NCBI RefSeq assembly: GCF_001267885.1
Contig: NZ_CP012382.1
Coordinates: 3,583,001 to 3,647,000 of the forward strand
Direction of reading: 5' to 3'
DNA: 64,000 nt
Origin: Streptomyces ambofaciens ATCC 23877
GTDB taxonomy: Bacteria; Actinomycetota; Actinomycetes; Streptomycetales; Streptomycetaceae
The position numbers were made by a program, and so were the translations under genes. Each line of letters opens with the position of its first letter. The first letter of the stretch is position 1. This document shows positions 44,890 to 53,795 of this stretch, piece by piece. The notes beneath the pieces are model-generated. The model made no database searches, had not been told where the DNA came from, and saw nothing but the letters and a program-made list of their open reading frames with translations.

Positions 44890-44928
44890 GAATTGCCCCC
44901 TCCGCTTCTCTCACGGAGGGGGCAATTC
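44890..44928 (-). terminator. Terminator of the thrC-moaD operon
   Basis: A 15-bp perfect stem (44890-44904 with 44914-44928) and a 9-nt loop lie about 50 bp after the MoaD-like stop. Confidence 0.85.
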
Positions 44929-44975
44929 GATGAACTCTGCGTTACGTCAATTACCGATGGTAACGGTGGGGCGGG

Positions 44976-45251
44976 TCAGCCGCCGGCGACCGCGGGGATG
45001 ATCGAGACGCCCGCGCCGTCCGGGGTGGCGGTCTCCAGGCCCTGCTCGAAGCGGACGTCGTCGTCGTTGACGTACACGTTGACGAAGCGGCGCAGCTTGC
45101 CCTGGTCGTCCAGGACGCGGGCGGCGATGCCGGTGTGGTTCTTCTCCAGGTCGGCGATGACCTCACCGAGGTTCGCACCGTCGGCGGCGACCTCGGCCTT
45201 TCCACCGGTGTAGGTGCGCAGGATGGTGGGGATGCGAACGGTCACGCTCAT
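44976..45251 (-). CDS. MoaD/ThiS-family sulfur carrier protein
   Basis: 91 residues with the ubiquitin-like fold pattern (VRIPTILRTYTGGKAEVAADGANLGEVIADLE) and the required C-terminal di-glycine (IIPAVAGG), which is adenylated and thiocarboxylated in this family. FVNVYVNDDDVRF is also typical. Its ATG overlaps the thrC stop (ATGA), so the two are translationally coupled. This thrC-linked carrier may be a sulfur donor in an amino-acid or cofactor route rather than a molybdopterin subunit; linkage is known in actinobacteria but the partner is not visible here. Confidence 0.88.
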   Translation of the reverse strand: MSVTVRIPTILRTYTGGKAEVAADGANLGEVIADLEKNHTGIAARVLDDQGKLRRFVNVYVNDDDVRFEQGLETATPDGAGVSIIPAVAGG

Positions 45252-46549
45252 GCGAGGCCAGCCTCTCGGAAGGAGTCCAGGTTCGGGCGGATGGTGGTGG
45301 TGAGTCCGGTGCCGGCCACCGCGTCCAGCGTCTTCAGACCGTCGCCCGTGTTGAGGACGACGGTGGTGAGCGTCGGGTCCAGGACGCCGTCCTCGATCAG
45401 CTTCCTGGTGACGCCGACCGTCACGCCGCCCGCCGTCTCGGCGAAGATGCCCTCGGTGCGGGCGAGCAGCTTGATGGCGTCGACGACCTGCTCGTCCGTC
45501 ACGTCCTCCACGGCGCCGCCGGTGCGGCGCGCGATGTCGAGGACGTAGGGGCCGTCGGCCGGGTTGCCGATCGCGAGGGACTTGGCGATGGTGTCCGGCT
45601 TCTGCGGGCGCACGACGTCGTGGCCGGCCTTGTAGGCGGTGGACACCGGCGAGCAGCCGGCGGCCTGGGCGCCGAAGATCTTGTACGGCCGGTCCTCGAC
45701 GAGACCGAGCCTGATCAGCTCCTGGAGCCCCTTGTCGATCTTCGTGAGCTGGGAGCCGGAGGCGATGGGCACCACGAGCTGGTCGGGCAGCCGCCAGCCG
45801 AGCTGCTCGCAGATCTCGTACGCCAGCGTCTTGGAGCCCTCGGCGTAGTACGGCCGCAGGTTGACGTTGACGAAGCCCCAGCCCTCGCCGGCCGGGTCGC
45901 CGATCAGCTCGGAGCAGAAGCGGTTCACGTCGTCGTAGTTGCCCTCGATGCCGACGAGCTCTCCGCCGTAGACGGCGGCCATGACGACCTTGCCCTGCTC
46001 CAGGTCGTGCGGGATGAACACGCAGGAACGGAAGCCGGCGCGGGCGGCGGCGGCGCCGACGGCACCCGCGAGGTTGCCGGTGGAGGAGCAGGAGAGGGTG
46101 GTGAAGCCGAAGGCGCGGGCGGCCTCGATGGCCTGCGCGACGACGCGGTCCTTGAAGGAGTGCGTCGGGTTGCCGGAGTCGTCCTTGACGTAGAGACCGC
46201 CGGTGACGCCGAGCTCGCGGGCGAGGTTGTCGGCCTTGACGAGCTTGGTCCAGCCCGGGTTGATGTTCGGCTTGTCGGCCACGTCGGCGGGGACGGGCAG
46301 CAGCGGGGCGTAACGCCAGATGTTCGCGGGTCCCGCCTCGATCCGCTTCCGCAGCTCCTCGGTGTCGTAGGCCGAGAAGTCGTAGGCGATCTCCAGCGGG
46401 CCGAAACACTCCTCGCAGGCGAAGACCGGGCCGAGCGGCACGCGGTGACCGCACTCGCGGCAGGAGAGCGCCGCGGCGGGGCCCAGGTCGACGGAGCCGG
46501 CGGGAGCGGCGGAGGGGGTGGTGGTGCTTTCGGCGGTCTGCACAGCCAT
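45248..46549 (-). CDS. thrC: Threonine synthase
   Basis: 433 residues. A PLP enzyme that converts O-phosphohomoserine to threonine. An N-terminal zinc-ribbon-like segment (CRECGHRV...CEECFGPL) precedes the fold-type II core: SGNPTHSFKDRVVAQA with the PLP lysine, SCSSTGNLAGAVGAAAARAG (phosphate loop), and GAQAAGCSPV. The start ATG 46549 is supported by homology; GTG and ATG codons upstream fall in the riboswitch stem. The gene is preceded by a SAM-I riboswitch and is not adjacent to hom/thrB. Confidence 0.93.
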   Translation of the reverse strand: MAVQTAESTTTPSAAPAGSVDLGPAAALSCRECGHRVPLGPVFACEECFGPLEIAYDFSAYDTEELRKRIEAGPANIWRYAPLLPVPADVADKPNINPGWTKLVKADNLARELGVTGGLYVKDDSGNPTHSFKDRVVAQAIEAARAFGFTTLSCSSTGNLAGAVGAAAARAGFRSCVFIPHDLEQGKVVMAAVYGGELVGIEGNYDDVNRFCSELIGDPAGEGWGFVNVNLRPYYAEGSKTLAYEICEQLGWRLPDQLVVPIASGSQLTKIDKGLQELIRLGLVEDRPYKIFGAQAAGCSPVSTAYKAGHDVVRPQKPDTIAKSLAIGNPADGPYVLDIARRTGGAVEDVTDEQVVDAIKLLARTEGIFAETAGGVTVGVTRKLIEDGVLDPTLTTVVLNTGDGLKTLDAVAGTGLTTTIRPNLDSFREAGLA

Positions 46550-46852
46550 GGAGGCGAGGCCCTTTCTCCTCATCTTCCTCACGACGCATCTCGCCGTGAG
46601 ACGGATTTGGCACCTTCCCTAGCCGGGAGCCTCGCCACGTCTGCGTGACAAGAACCGGCTGGAGGGTTGCCGGGGCTTCAACGGGCCGTATCCCTCTGCC
46701 CCTCTGGATGAGCGGTATTCGATTGTTGTGCGGTGCGCGCGGCGACCCCGGCATGCGGTGGCCCCACGCGTTGTTCAAGACTGTAACCGAAGGCCAGGGC
46801 GGTTGAGACAGTCGTCCGTACCGCGAGATGGATCACAGAGGAGCCACCGACC
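46550..46852. other. Control region between thrC and gpgS
   Basis: Holds the riboswitch (46569-46712) and the divergent promoters of thrC and gpgS in the remaining 140 bp. No gene is seen. Confidence 0.6.
46569..46712 (-). ncRNA. SAM-I (S-box) riboswitch upstream of threonine synthase
   Basis: On the minus strand the leader shows all S-box landmarks in order. They are P1 arm CTCATC (46712-46707), AGAGGGGCAGAGGGA, GGCCC, TTGAAGCCCCGGCAACC (the nearly invariant core), a P3 stem, AAGGTGCCAAATCC (invariant J3/4 region), the P4 stem CTCACGGCGAG, and the closing P1 arm GATGAG (46574-46569). The P1 3' arm runs directly into GGAG, a possible ribosome site. There is no terminator hairpin between it and thrC, so translational control is likely. 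Confidence 0.88.
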
Positions 46853-47797
46853 GTGCTGGAAGAAGTCGAGCGCTGGCTGGGCGCACGCTCCTGGTCCGTG
46901 ACGGACCGGCCCCTCCAGCAGCTCCTGACGGCCAAGCACGCCACCGGCCAGACGGTGAGCGTGGTGCTCCCCGCCCTGGACGAGGAGGCGACGGTCGGCG
47001 ACATCGTCACGGTGATCCGGCGGGAGCTGATGGGGCGCGACCCGCTCGTCGACGAGGTCGTGGTGGTGGACTCCGGGTCGAGCGACCGCACGTCGGCGGT
47101 GGCCGCGGCGGCGGGCGCCCGGGTCGTGCACCGCGACGCGATCCTCCCCCGCATCCCGGCCGTCCCCGGCAAGGGCGAGGTGCTGTGGCGCTCGCTGCTG
47201 GTCACCGGCGGCGACATCGTCTGCTTCGTCGACGCCGACCTGCGGGAGTTCTCGGCCGACTTCGTCTCCGGGATCGTGGGCCCGCTGCTCACCGACCCGG
47301 ACGTGCACCTCGTCAAGGCCATGTACGACCGTCCGCTCGGCGCCGCTCCCGGGCAGGGCGGCCGGGTCACCGAGCTGATGGCCCGCCCGCTGCTCAACCT
47401 GCACTGGCCGCGGCTGGCCGGCTTCGTCCAGCCGCTGGGCGGCGAGTACGCGGCCCGCCGCTCGCTGCTCGAACGGCTGCCCTTCCCCGTCGGGTACGGC
47501 GTCGAGCTGGGCATGCTGGTCGACGCCCTGCACCTGGTGGGTCTGGACGGCCTGGCCCAGGTCGACGTCGGGGTCCGCAGGCACCGGCACCAGGACGGCC
47601 AGGCCCTGGGCCGGATGTCCGCCGCGATCTACCGCACCGCCCAGCTCCGGCTGGCCCGCGGCCACCTGGTCCGCCCGGCCATCACCCAGTTCGAGCGGGG
47701 CGCCGCCGGTTTCGAGCCGCGCACGTACGCCGTGGACACGGAGGAACGCCCCCCGATGACGGAGATCGCGGAGTACGCGGCCCGGAGGGTGGCGTGA
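46853..47797 (+). CDS. gpgS: Glucosyl-3-phosphoglycerate synthase
   Basis: 314 residues from GTG 46853. A GT-A (GT81) glycosyltransferase that moves glucose to 3-phosphoglycerate, the first step to glucosylglycerate. Visible are VSVVLPALDEEATVGDIV (nucleotide fold), VVVDSGSSDRT, GKGEVLWRSL, and the metal-binding VDADLREF. Further on is GGEYAARRSLLERLPF. The phosphatase that completes glucosylglycerate synthesis was not seen. It lies 74 bp before otsA, grouping two compatible-solute pathways. Confidence 0.9.
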   Translation: MLEEVERWLGARSWSVTDRPLQQLLTAKHATGQTVSVVLPALDEEATVGDIVTVIRRELMGRDPLVDEVVVVDSGSSDRTSAVAAAAGARVVHRDAILPRIPAVPGKGEVLWRSLLVTGGDIVCFVDADLREFSADFVSGIVGPLLTDPDVHLVKAMYDRPLGAAPGQGGRVTELMARPLLNLHWPRLAGFVQPLGGEYAARRSLLERLPFPVGYGVELGMLVDALHLVGLDGLAQVDVGVRRHRHQDGQALGRMSAAIYRTAQLRLARGHLVRPAITQFERGAAGFEPRTYAVDTEERPPMTEIAEYAARRVA

Positions 47798-47871
47798 ATC
47801 TCGGCCGGACCCGCGCGGATGTGCCGGCGGGCCACGTTTGAGGGTTCGGGGGCCGGGCTAGGTTGAGGCGT

Positions 47872-49260
47872 ATGGCTTCAACCTTCGGTGCTGCTCAGGT
47901 GCTGGTCGCCTCCAATCGGGGGCCCGTCTCGTACGAGGTGCGGGAGGACGGTTCGCTGCACGCCAAACGCGGTGGTGGCGGGCTGGTCTCGGGACTGTCG
48001 GCCATCGGGCCCGACGCGGGGGCGCTGTGGGTGTGCTCCGCGCTGAGCGACGGCGACCGCGAGGCGGTGCGGCGCGGGGTGGGCGAGGACGGCGTGCGGA
48101 TGCTGGACGTGCCGGCCGACGTGCACGCGGACGCGTACAACGGGATCGCCAACTCCGTGCTGTGGTTCGTGCACCACATGCTCTACCAGACCCCCCTGGA
48201 GCCGGTCTTCGACGCGGAGTTCCGGCGGCAGTGGGCCTCCTACGAGGCGTACAACCGGGCCTTCGCCGAGGCGCTGGCCGAGGAGGCCGCCGAAGGGGCG
48301 GTCGCGATCGTGCAGGACTACCACCTGACGCTGGTGCCGGGGATGCTCCGCGAGCTCCGTCCCGACCTGCGCATCGGCCACTTCTCGCACACGCCGTGGG
48401 CGCCGGTGGACTACTTCCGGATGCTGCCGGACGACATCGCCGAGCAGGTGCTGCGCGGCATGCTGGGCGCCGACCGGCTCGGGTTCCTCACCCGGCGCTG
48501 GGCCGACGCGTTCACCGCGTGCTGCGACGCGCTGGTGGGCGGGACCGGCGGGACCGAGATCGGCGTGCACGGGCTCGGCGCGGACGCGGACTTCCTGCGG
48601 AAGCGGTCGCACGAGGCCGACGTGGACGAGCGGATGGCCGCGCTGCGGGCGGAGATCGGCGAGGGACGCCGGACCATCGTGCGGGTGGACCGGACCGAGC
48701 TGTCCAAGAACATCGTGCGGGGGCTGCTGGCCTACCGCCAGCTGCTCACCGACCGGCCCGAGTGGCGCGAGCGGGTCGTGCACGTGGCGTTCGCCTACCC
48801 GTCGCGGCAGGACCTCGCCGTGTACCGGGACTACACCGCCGAGGTGCAGCGGGTGGCGGAGTCGATCAACGTGGAGTTCGGGACGCCGGGGTGGACGCCG
48901 GTCGTGCTGCACGTGAAGGACGACTTCGCGCGGTCGCTGGCGGCGTACCGGCTGGCCGACGTGGCCCTCGTCAACCCCATCAGGGACGGCATGAACCTCG
49001 TCGCGAAGGAGGTGCCCGTCGTCTCCGACGAGGGGTGCGTGCTGGTGCTGTCGCGCGAGGCGGGGGCCTACGAGGAGCTGGGCGAGGACGCGCTGGTGGT
49101 GAACCCGTACGACGTGTCGGGGACGGCTCGGGCGCTGCACGAGGCGTTGTCGGTCGGTGCCGGCGAGCGGGCGGAGCGGTCGAAGCGGCTGGCCGCGGCG
49201 GGAACGGCGCTGCCTCCGGCCCGGTGGTTCCTGGAGCAGCTGGACGCGCTGAAGGAGTAG
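47872..49260 (+). CDS. otsA: Trehalose-6-phosphate synthase OtsA
   Basis: 462 residues, GT20 family. It joins glucose from UDP- or GDP-glucose to glucose-6-phosphate. Motifs: ASNRGPVSYEV near the start, GGGGLVSGLSAI, QDYHLTLVP, HFSHTPWAP, RVDRTELSKNI, and DGMNLVAKE. All are intact. ATG 47872 has GAGG 3 nt upstream; in-frame TTG 47863 is less likely. A 21-bp perfect terminator follows. The companion phosphatase otsB lies 3.3 kb away on the opposite strand, beyond an inserted gene pair. Confidence 0.95.
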   Translation: MASTFGAAQVLVASNRGPVSYEVREDGSLHAKRGGGGLVSGLSAIGPDAGALWVCSALSDGDREAVRRGVGEDGVRMLDVPADVHADAYNGIANSVLWFVHHMLYQTPLEPVFDAEFRRQWASYEAYNRAFAEALAEEAAEGAVAIVQDYHLTLVPGMLRELRPDLRIGHFSHTPWAPVDYFRMLPDDIAEQVLRGMLGADRLGFLTRRWADAFTACCDALVGGTGGTEIGVHGLGADADFLRKRSHEADVDERMAALRAEIGEGRRTIVRVDRTELSKNIVRGLLAYRQLLTDRPEWRERVVHVAFAYPSRQDLAVYRDYTAEVQRVAESINVEFGTPGWTPVVLHVKDDFARSLAAYRLADVALVNPIRDGMNLVAKEVPVVSDEGCVLVLSREAGAYEELGEDALVVNPYDVSGTARALHEALSVGAGERAERSKRLAAAGTALPPARWFLEQLDALKE

Positions 49261-49321
49261 CGGGGACAGGGATGCGCGGACCTCGCGCACGCGGCTGTCC
49301 CTCGGTCGCGGAACGGGTGTG

Positions 49322-49368
49322 CGACGTGCCTGCCGGTGAGGTGACCGACCTCACCGGCAGGCACGTCG
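49322..49368. terminator. 21-bp perfect hairpin between otsA and the ATPase gene
   Basis: Arms 49322-49342 and 49348-49368 pair without mismatch around a 5-nt loop. It ends both converging transcripts. Confidence 0.9.
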
Positions 49369-49375
49369 TCCCTCT

Positions 49376-52126
49376 TCACCTCCGCACTACGCGGGCACGC
49401 CCCTGAGTTCTGAACCCGAGGGCATGGCGATAGATCTCAGGCAACCGGTATCGGCCGTCGGCATCTCGCGCCAGTGCACCGGCTTCCAGCAGCACAGCCA
49501 GGTCGTTGGCTTCCAGACCGACGTCTTCGGCGCTGAAGGGCATCAGCACTTCGGGGGCGTACTGCCCCAGGCCCAGCAGCAGGTCCCCGAGCCGCTTGTT
49601 CTCCTGACCGATCTCTCTGACCTTCTCCGAACTGCACTGCGCAAGCGCGTTGCGCATGGCTGTGGGAACGAGCAGTCTGTCCGTCTGTTCGTCCCCGGCG
49701 GACAGTTCCGCCGCTTCGCGCAGGAAGCGAACCACGTCGCGGGCCTGGACCTGATCATTGAAATCGGCAAGAGCTGCGGGTACCCAGCGTTCGGACCAGG
49801 CCTCGTGAGAGGCATCGGATCCGAGCTTCGCCCCCCAGACCGGGCGCAACGCCTGAGCGATGTCCTCATACGACAGTTCCATCAGCTCACGGTCGGGGCT
49901 CGATACGGCCTCAGCCGTCACCGCCACCCAGAGTGCGAGTCGGAGCGCTTCCTGCGCGTCCCACCGCAGGGCGTACGCCTCGTATCGATCCAGGAACTGC
50001 CCGAGGTTCTGCCGGATCGCCCACGAAGCCAAGTCACGACGGACGAAAACCACCACTCCCAGTGGACGACCACGCAGTGAACGGAGCCAATCGGGTACCT
50101 CGATGAGCAGGGTGCGCAGTGCAACTCGTTTCGCCTCCCCTTCGAGCTCCTGCAGGAAGTCCTCCAGGCCGTCGAAGACGAAGAGCAGCTTCTGGTCATG
50201 CCCGAGCCGCAGAAGCTCCTGCTCGGCATCGAAGTCCGCATGCAGGGCGGCATCGCTGCCACCGGCAACCGCCATGCATTGAAGCCAGACATTGAGCCAG
50301 GCATAGGAGTCCAAGCTGTTATCGCCGGATCGCAGTGCCTCGTTGAGGATCCTGAGAATCTGCGTACGCGTTGCTCCTTGGCCTCGCGCTGCCCGGTCAC
50401 GCAGGTCTTGAGGCCCGGTTCGCCCGTCGCCCGCCGGTTGCTGATCAAGGTTGGCCGGATCGAGGACCGGGACCACCAGGGCGTCGTCGAGGACGTGAGT
50501 CCCCGCCTTCTCGGCGAAGGCGGACCAGCTCCCCGCAGCACACATTCTGGCGAAGGTGAAGGTTTTACCCGCCCCCTTGGCGCCGACGACCACCGTCACG
50601 GGCAACGAGCTGCGGTGATCACCGATCAGCCGACGCAGTGGTTCGGTCGACAGGAAGCCCAGCGCACCGTCCAGACCTGTCCGTTCAGCGAACACCAGGG
50701 CGGCTGCGCGCCCGTGCAGCGCGCTCCTACGCTCCTCCACACCAGCAGGTCCCTCAGCCGCTGCGTCCAAGGACTGACCCGGTTGGGGCTGCGGTGCCAG
50801 CTCGGCGACCCTTTCCCCCAGACCGCACCGGTGGACGACGTCGATGACCTCGTCCCAGTTGCGAGGCAATGCCAGCAACTCGTCCCGGAAGGGGCTGAGC
50901 AACGCCACCGTCACCGCCCGAGTGTCGACGGCGAGTTCCGGTTCGTCCTCATCGCCTTCCGTCACGCCCAGCATCTGATTCAGAGCCTGTTCGAGCATGG
51001 CCACGGCGGTCTCTGCCTCAGCATCGTGGACATCCAGACGGTACTGCGTCACCACAGCCGCCGGAGCGGGATCTCCGCCCAGCAGAGCGGGGGCCTTGGC
51101 GCCCAACTGCCGGATCATGCGGACCGTGCCGTCCAAGGACTGGCTGCTCAGCGTCGTGACGAAAACCCGCTGCACACGCGGGTCCAGAAGCACAGGAGCG
51201 GACAGTTCGGACGCGCCGGCGCGTAGATCGATGATCACCACATCAAAACCGGCTGTGTGCGCTACTTCGGCCAGCGACTCGGTGAGGAAGTAGCCCGGTC
51301 GATCGGAGGTCAGCAGGTCGACGGGCTCGATCCGAGGCGGTCCGAGGCGAGGTCGCCGGGTAGCCGGGAGGATCGCCAGCCGGCCGTCGCCGGTACCCCC
51401 CACGACGAATTGTCCTGCGAGGTACTCCTGGACGATGCCCGCGATCGAAGTCACGTCTGCACCGGTCGTGCCGTGCAAGAGGGCCAGCACGTCCTCATAT
51501 GCGATGTCGCACGTTCCGCCCTGAGCCTGGTGCATCCAGGTGATACCCGGAGCCTCCAGATCACCGTCGATCAGCAGTACTCGGTTCCCCGAACGTGCCA
51601 GCTGATCGGCGAGAGCGACGGCATGGACGGTTCGCCCCACTCCCCCCTTGAAGGAATGGAAAGCGATGATCTGGATGTCTCCCGCGAACGTGTCGGACTG
51701 CGGGCGCGCGAGGGCACATGCCAAGTCAGCTGTAGTCCTGCGCTCCGCGAGACGCGGCACTCGACGCTCAGAGGCTCTGCCTTCGACCTTGTTCAGCACC
51801 ACGGGAATGCCCTCGGTGCCGAGCCCGCTGGGCCGGTCCAACGCGAGCACCGGTTCTTCAAGGGCACCCGTCACCGAGCCAGTGCCGAACGCGCGGTCCA
51901 GCCACTTGCGCACGTCGTCGACAGACGTGGCCGGTTCGACGGTCAGCAGCAGTTGGTCCCACCACGCGTCTGCCTCTGACAACCAGCTGGGCCAAAGGCC
52001 GGAAGCGGCCAGATGGGCGAGGTGCTCATCGACGTCCACCCAGGTGAACAGACGTCCGGGTACTACTCGGCTGCGGTCACCAGCTACCACGCGGGTCCCT
52101 GCTTCAGCGTTCGTTGCGTCATTCAC
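49376..52126 (-). CDS. KGGVGR-type ParA/MinD-like ATPase fused to a second P-loop NTPase
   Basis: 916 residues. An N-terminal domain of about 140 residues is unassigned. A ParA/MinD-like ATPase follows with variant Walker A FHSFKGGVGRT (157-166), where Lys of the usual GKT is Arg, and LLIDGDLEAPG (184-194). A second NTPase has Walker A GAKGAGKT (515-522) and Walker B LLFVFDGLED (647-656), then a helical C-terminal region. KGGVGR-variant ATPases are known from conflict and signalling gene clusters. Its ATG overlaps the stop of the HEPN-like gene (ATGA). Codon bias is slightly weaker than in neighbours. The pair interrupts otsA/otsB. I infer a defence or stress role; function is not established. 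Confidence 0.7.
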   Translation of the reverse strand: MNDATNAEAGTRVVAGDRSRVVPGRLFTWVDVDEHLAHLAASGLWPSWLSEADAWWDQLLLTVEPATSVDDVRKWLDRAFGTGSVTGALEEPVLALDRPSGLGTEGIPVVLNKVEGRASERRVPRLAERRTTADLACALARPQSDTFAGDIQIIAFHSFKGGVGRTVHAVALADQLARSGNRVLLIDGDLEAPGITWMHQAQGGTCDIAYEDVLALLHGTTGADVTSIAGIVQEYLAGQFVVGGTGDGRLAILPATRRPRLGPPRIEPVDLLTSDRPGYFLTESLAEVAHTAGFDVVIIDLRAGASELSAPVLLDPRVQRVFVTTLSSQSLDGTVRMIRQLGAKAPALLGGDPAPAAVVTQYRLDVHDAEAETAVAMLEQALNQMLGVTEGDEDEPELAVDTRAVTVALLSPFRDELLALPRNWDEVIDVVHRCGLGERVAELAPQPQPGQSLDAAAEGPAGVEERRSALHGRAAALVFAERTGLDGALGFLSTEPLRRLIGDHRSSLPVTVVVGAKGAGKTFTFARMCAAGSWSAFAEKAGTHVLDDALVVPVLDPANLDQQPAGDGRTGPQDLRDRAARGQGATRTQILRILNEALRSGDNSLDSYAWLNVWLQCMAVAGGSDAALHADFDAEQELLRLGHDQKLLFVFDGLEDFLQELEGEAKRVALRTLLIEVPDWLRSLRGRPLGVVVFVRRDLASWAIRQNLGQFLDRYEAYALRWDAQEALRLALWVAVTAEAVSSPDRELMELSYEDIAQALRPVWGAKLGSDASHEAWSERWVPAALADFNDQVQARDVVRFLREAAELSAGDEQTDRLLVPTAMRNALAQCSSEKVREIGQENKRLGDLLLGLGQYAPEVLMPFSAEDVGLEANDLAVLLEAGALARDADGRYRLPEIYRHALGFRTQGRARVVRR

Positions 52127-52539
52127 TTCCGTGACTCCGAGACCAGGAAACGTAGCGCTTCCACCGCATGCTTCTCACCATCCGACTCCAGGTCCGCACC
52201 GTACCGCCATGCCTCGTGCAGCGCTTGGGACTCGACAGGCTGAGCGGTTCGCCCGTTGGCCGACGTCCGAGCGCACCCTTTCAGCGCCTCCTGCGCCTGC
52301 GGCGACAACCGCAGCTCACGAGCAAGGGCCCGCAGATCATGCGTACGAAGAGTCACTGGGAGCTGGGACGTGTCCCGCAGCCCTCGACGCCGCATGACCT
52401 CTGCCTTGAGACCGCACTCGGCGCTGTAGAACAACAGGAGTCCGCCTGTGGCCTGGTCTCCCCCACCCGCTACTGCGTCCGCCCCACGCTCCAATCGATC
52501 CCTGCTGCGCTCCAACTGCCTCACCCCTACGTCGACCAT
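52123..52539 (-). CDS. HEPN-like helical protein
   Basis: About 138 residues from ATG 52539, or 147 from GTG 52566; neither has a good ribosome site, and CATAAC 9 nt before the ATG might give a leaderless message. The sequence LLLFYSAECGLKAEVMRRRGLRDTS and THDLRALARELRLSPQAQEAL fits HEPN-domain helices. The RX4-6H ribonuclease motif is not seen, so an RNase activity is doubtful. Its stop overlaps the ATPase start. It begins 33-60 bp after otsB ends, on the same strand, so otsB readthrough may also express it. Confidence 0.6.
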   Translation of the reverse strand: MVDVGVRQLERSRDRLERGADAVAGGGDQATGGLLLFYSAECGLKAEVMRRRGLRDTSQLPVTLRTHDLRALARELRLSPQAQEALKGCARTSANGRTAQPVESQALHEAWRYGADLESDGEKHAVEALRFLVSESRK

Positions 52540-52599
52540 GTGGGTGATGTTATGGGCGCACCGCACGACTTTGCGTACGAACGTGTCGCTGCGTCAGCG

Positions 52600-53466
52600 C
52601 TACATCCTTGCCGCCAGCAGCCCAAGGAGAGCGACCACCCCCGCCGGGCCGTCGACCACCACGTCCGCCCGTTTCCTGAGGTCGGGGACCTCGTCGCTGC
52701 CGCTGCACACCAGCAGGCCCGGGGTGCCCTCCGCCCGGAGGGCGTCGACGGCCGCGAAGGCGGGGAGGTCGCCGAGGTCGTCGCCGGCGTAGACGACGGT
52801 CTCGGCGCCGACGTCCCGGGCGTACGCCCGCAGCGCGGCGCCCTTGTCCATGCCGGGCGGGCGCAGCTCCAGGACCATGCGGCCCGGCTCGACGATCAGG
52901 CCGTGGCGGGCGGCCAGGCCGGTGAGCGGGGCGCGCAGGGCGTCGAAGGCCGCCTGCGGGTCGGGGGCGCGGCGGGTGTGGACGGCGACGGCGTGGCCCT
53001 TCTCCTCGATCCAGGTGCCCTGCTCGGCGCCGGACCGCTCCAGCAGTCCCGGCAGCTCGGCGCGGACGGCGGCGACGCCGGGGTGCGGTGGTGGTGCGGC
53101 GAGGGTGCCGGTGGCGGCGTCCCAGCGCTCGGCGCCGTAGTGGCCGAGGACGACGAGGTGCTCCAGGCCGGGGGCGTTGGCGAAGCCGCCGTGGCGCACG
53201 GCGACCTCGGCCGGGCGGCCGGTGATCACCGCGACGGCGGCGACCTTGGGCGCGAGGGCCGCGAGCGCCGGCAGGGCGTCCGGGTGGGCGCGGGCCCGGT
53301 CGGGGTCGGGCACGATCGGTGCGAGGGTGCCGTCGAAGTCGAGCGCGACCACCGCGCGGCCGGGGCGGGCGAGCAGGGCGTCGAGCCCCGCACGTCCGGC
53401 CTCCGTCGCGGGCGTCGGCAGGTGGTCGGGGGAGTCGTCTCGGGGGGTTTCCTGGTGGCTGCCCAT
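52600..53466 (-). CDS. otsB: Trehalose-6-phosphate phosphatase OtsB
   Basis: 288 residues. A HAD phosphatase with motif I VVALDFDGTLAPIV (nucleophile Asp), motif II AVITGRP, substrate-cap residues in HYGAER and EEKGHAVAVHTRR, LELRPPGMDKGAAL, and motif IV YAGDDLGDLPAFAAV. It removes the phosphate from trehalose-6-phosphate. A Pro-rich N-terminus of about 25 residues precedes the domain. The gene is complete and convergent in function, but not in position, with otsA. Confidence 0.93.
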   Translation of the reverse strand: MGSHQETPRDDSPDHLPTPATEAGRAGLDALLARPGRAVVALDFDGTLAPIVPDPDRARAHPDALPALAALAPKVAAVAVITGRPAEVAVRHGGFANAPGLEHLVVLGHYGAERWDAATGTLAAPPPHPGVAAVRAELPGLLERSGAEQGTWIEEKGHAVAVHTRRAPDPQAAFDALRAPLTGLAARHGLIVEPGRMVLELRPPGMDKGAALRAYARDVGAETVVYAGDDLGDLPAFAAVDALRAEGTPGLLVCSGSDEVPDLRKRADVVVDGPAGVVALLGLLAARM

Positions 53467-53526
53467 ACCGCGAACCTATCCCGCGGACACCGACCGCACG
53501 CCTGGCCGGCGCGGCCGGTCCGGTGT

Positions 53527-53760
53527 CTACCGCTCCGTGCGGCGGGTCTCGCGCACCCGGCGCAGGCGGTTGACCGTCACCGGGTCGGCGGCCAGGGCGC
53601 GGGGGTCGTCCAGGAGGGCGTTGAGGAGCTGGTAGTAGCGGACCGGGGCCAGGCCCAGTTCCTCGCGGATCGCGCGCTCCTTCGCGCCGGGGCCGGGAAA
53701 ACCGCGGCGTTCCAGCGCGAGGATGCTCCGCTCCCTGTGTCCGAGCTGTCCCAGGTCCAT
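53527..53760 (-). CDS. DUF3263 protein
   Basis: 77 residues with HRERSILALERRGFPGPGAKERAIREELGLAPVRYYQLLNALLDDP, the DUF3263 signature. It has a helix-turn-helix-like pattern resembling a sigma-region-4 fragment, so DNA binding is possible. Function unknown. ATG 53760 is chosen; an in-frame GTG lies three codons upstream. Confidence 0.85.
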   Translation of the reverse strand: MDLGQLGHRERSILALERRGFPGPGAKERAIREELGLAPVRYYQLLNALLDDPRALAADPVTVNRLRRVRETRRTER

Positions 53761-53795
53761 GTACGGCACCGTAGCGCCCGCCACCGACAGGGCCG

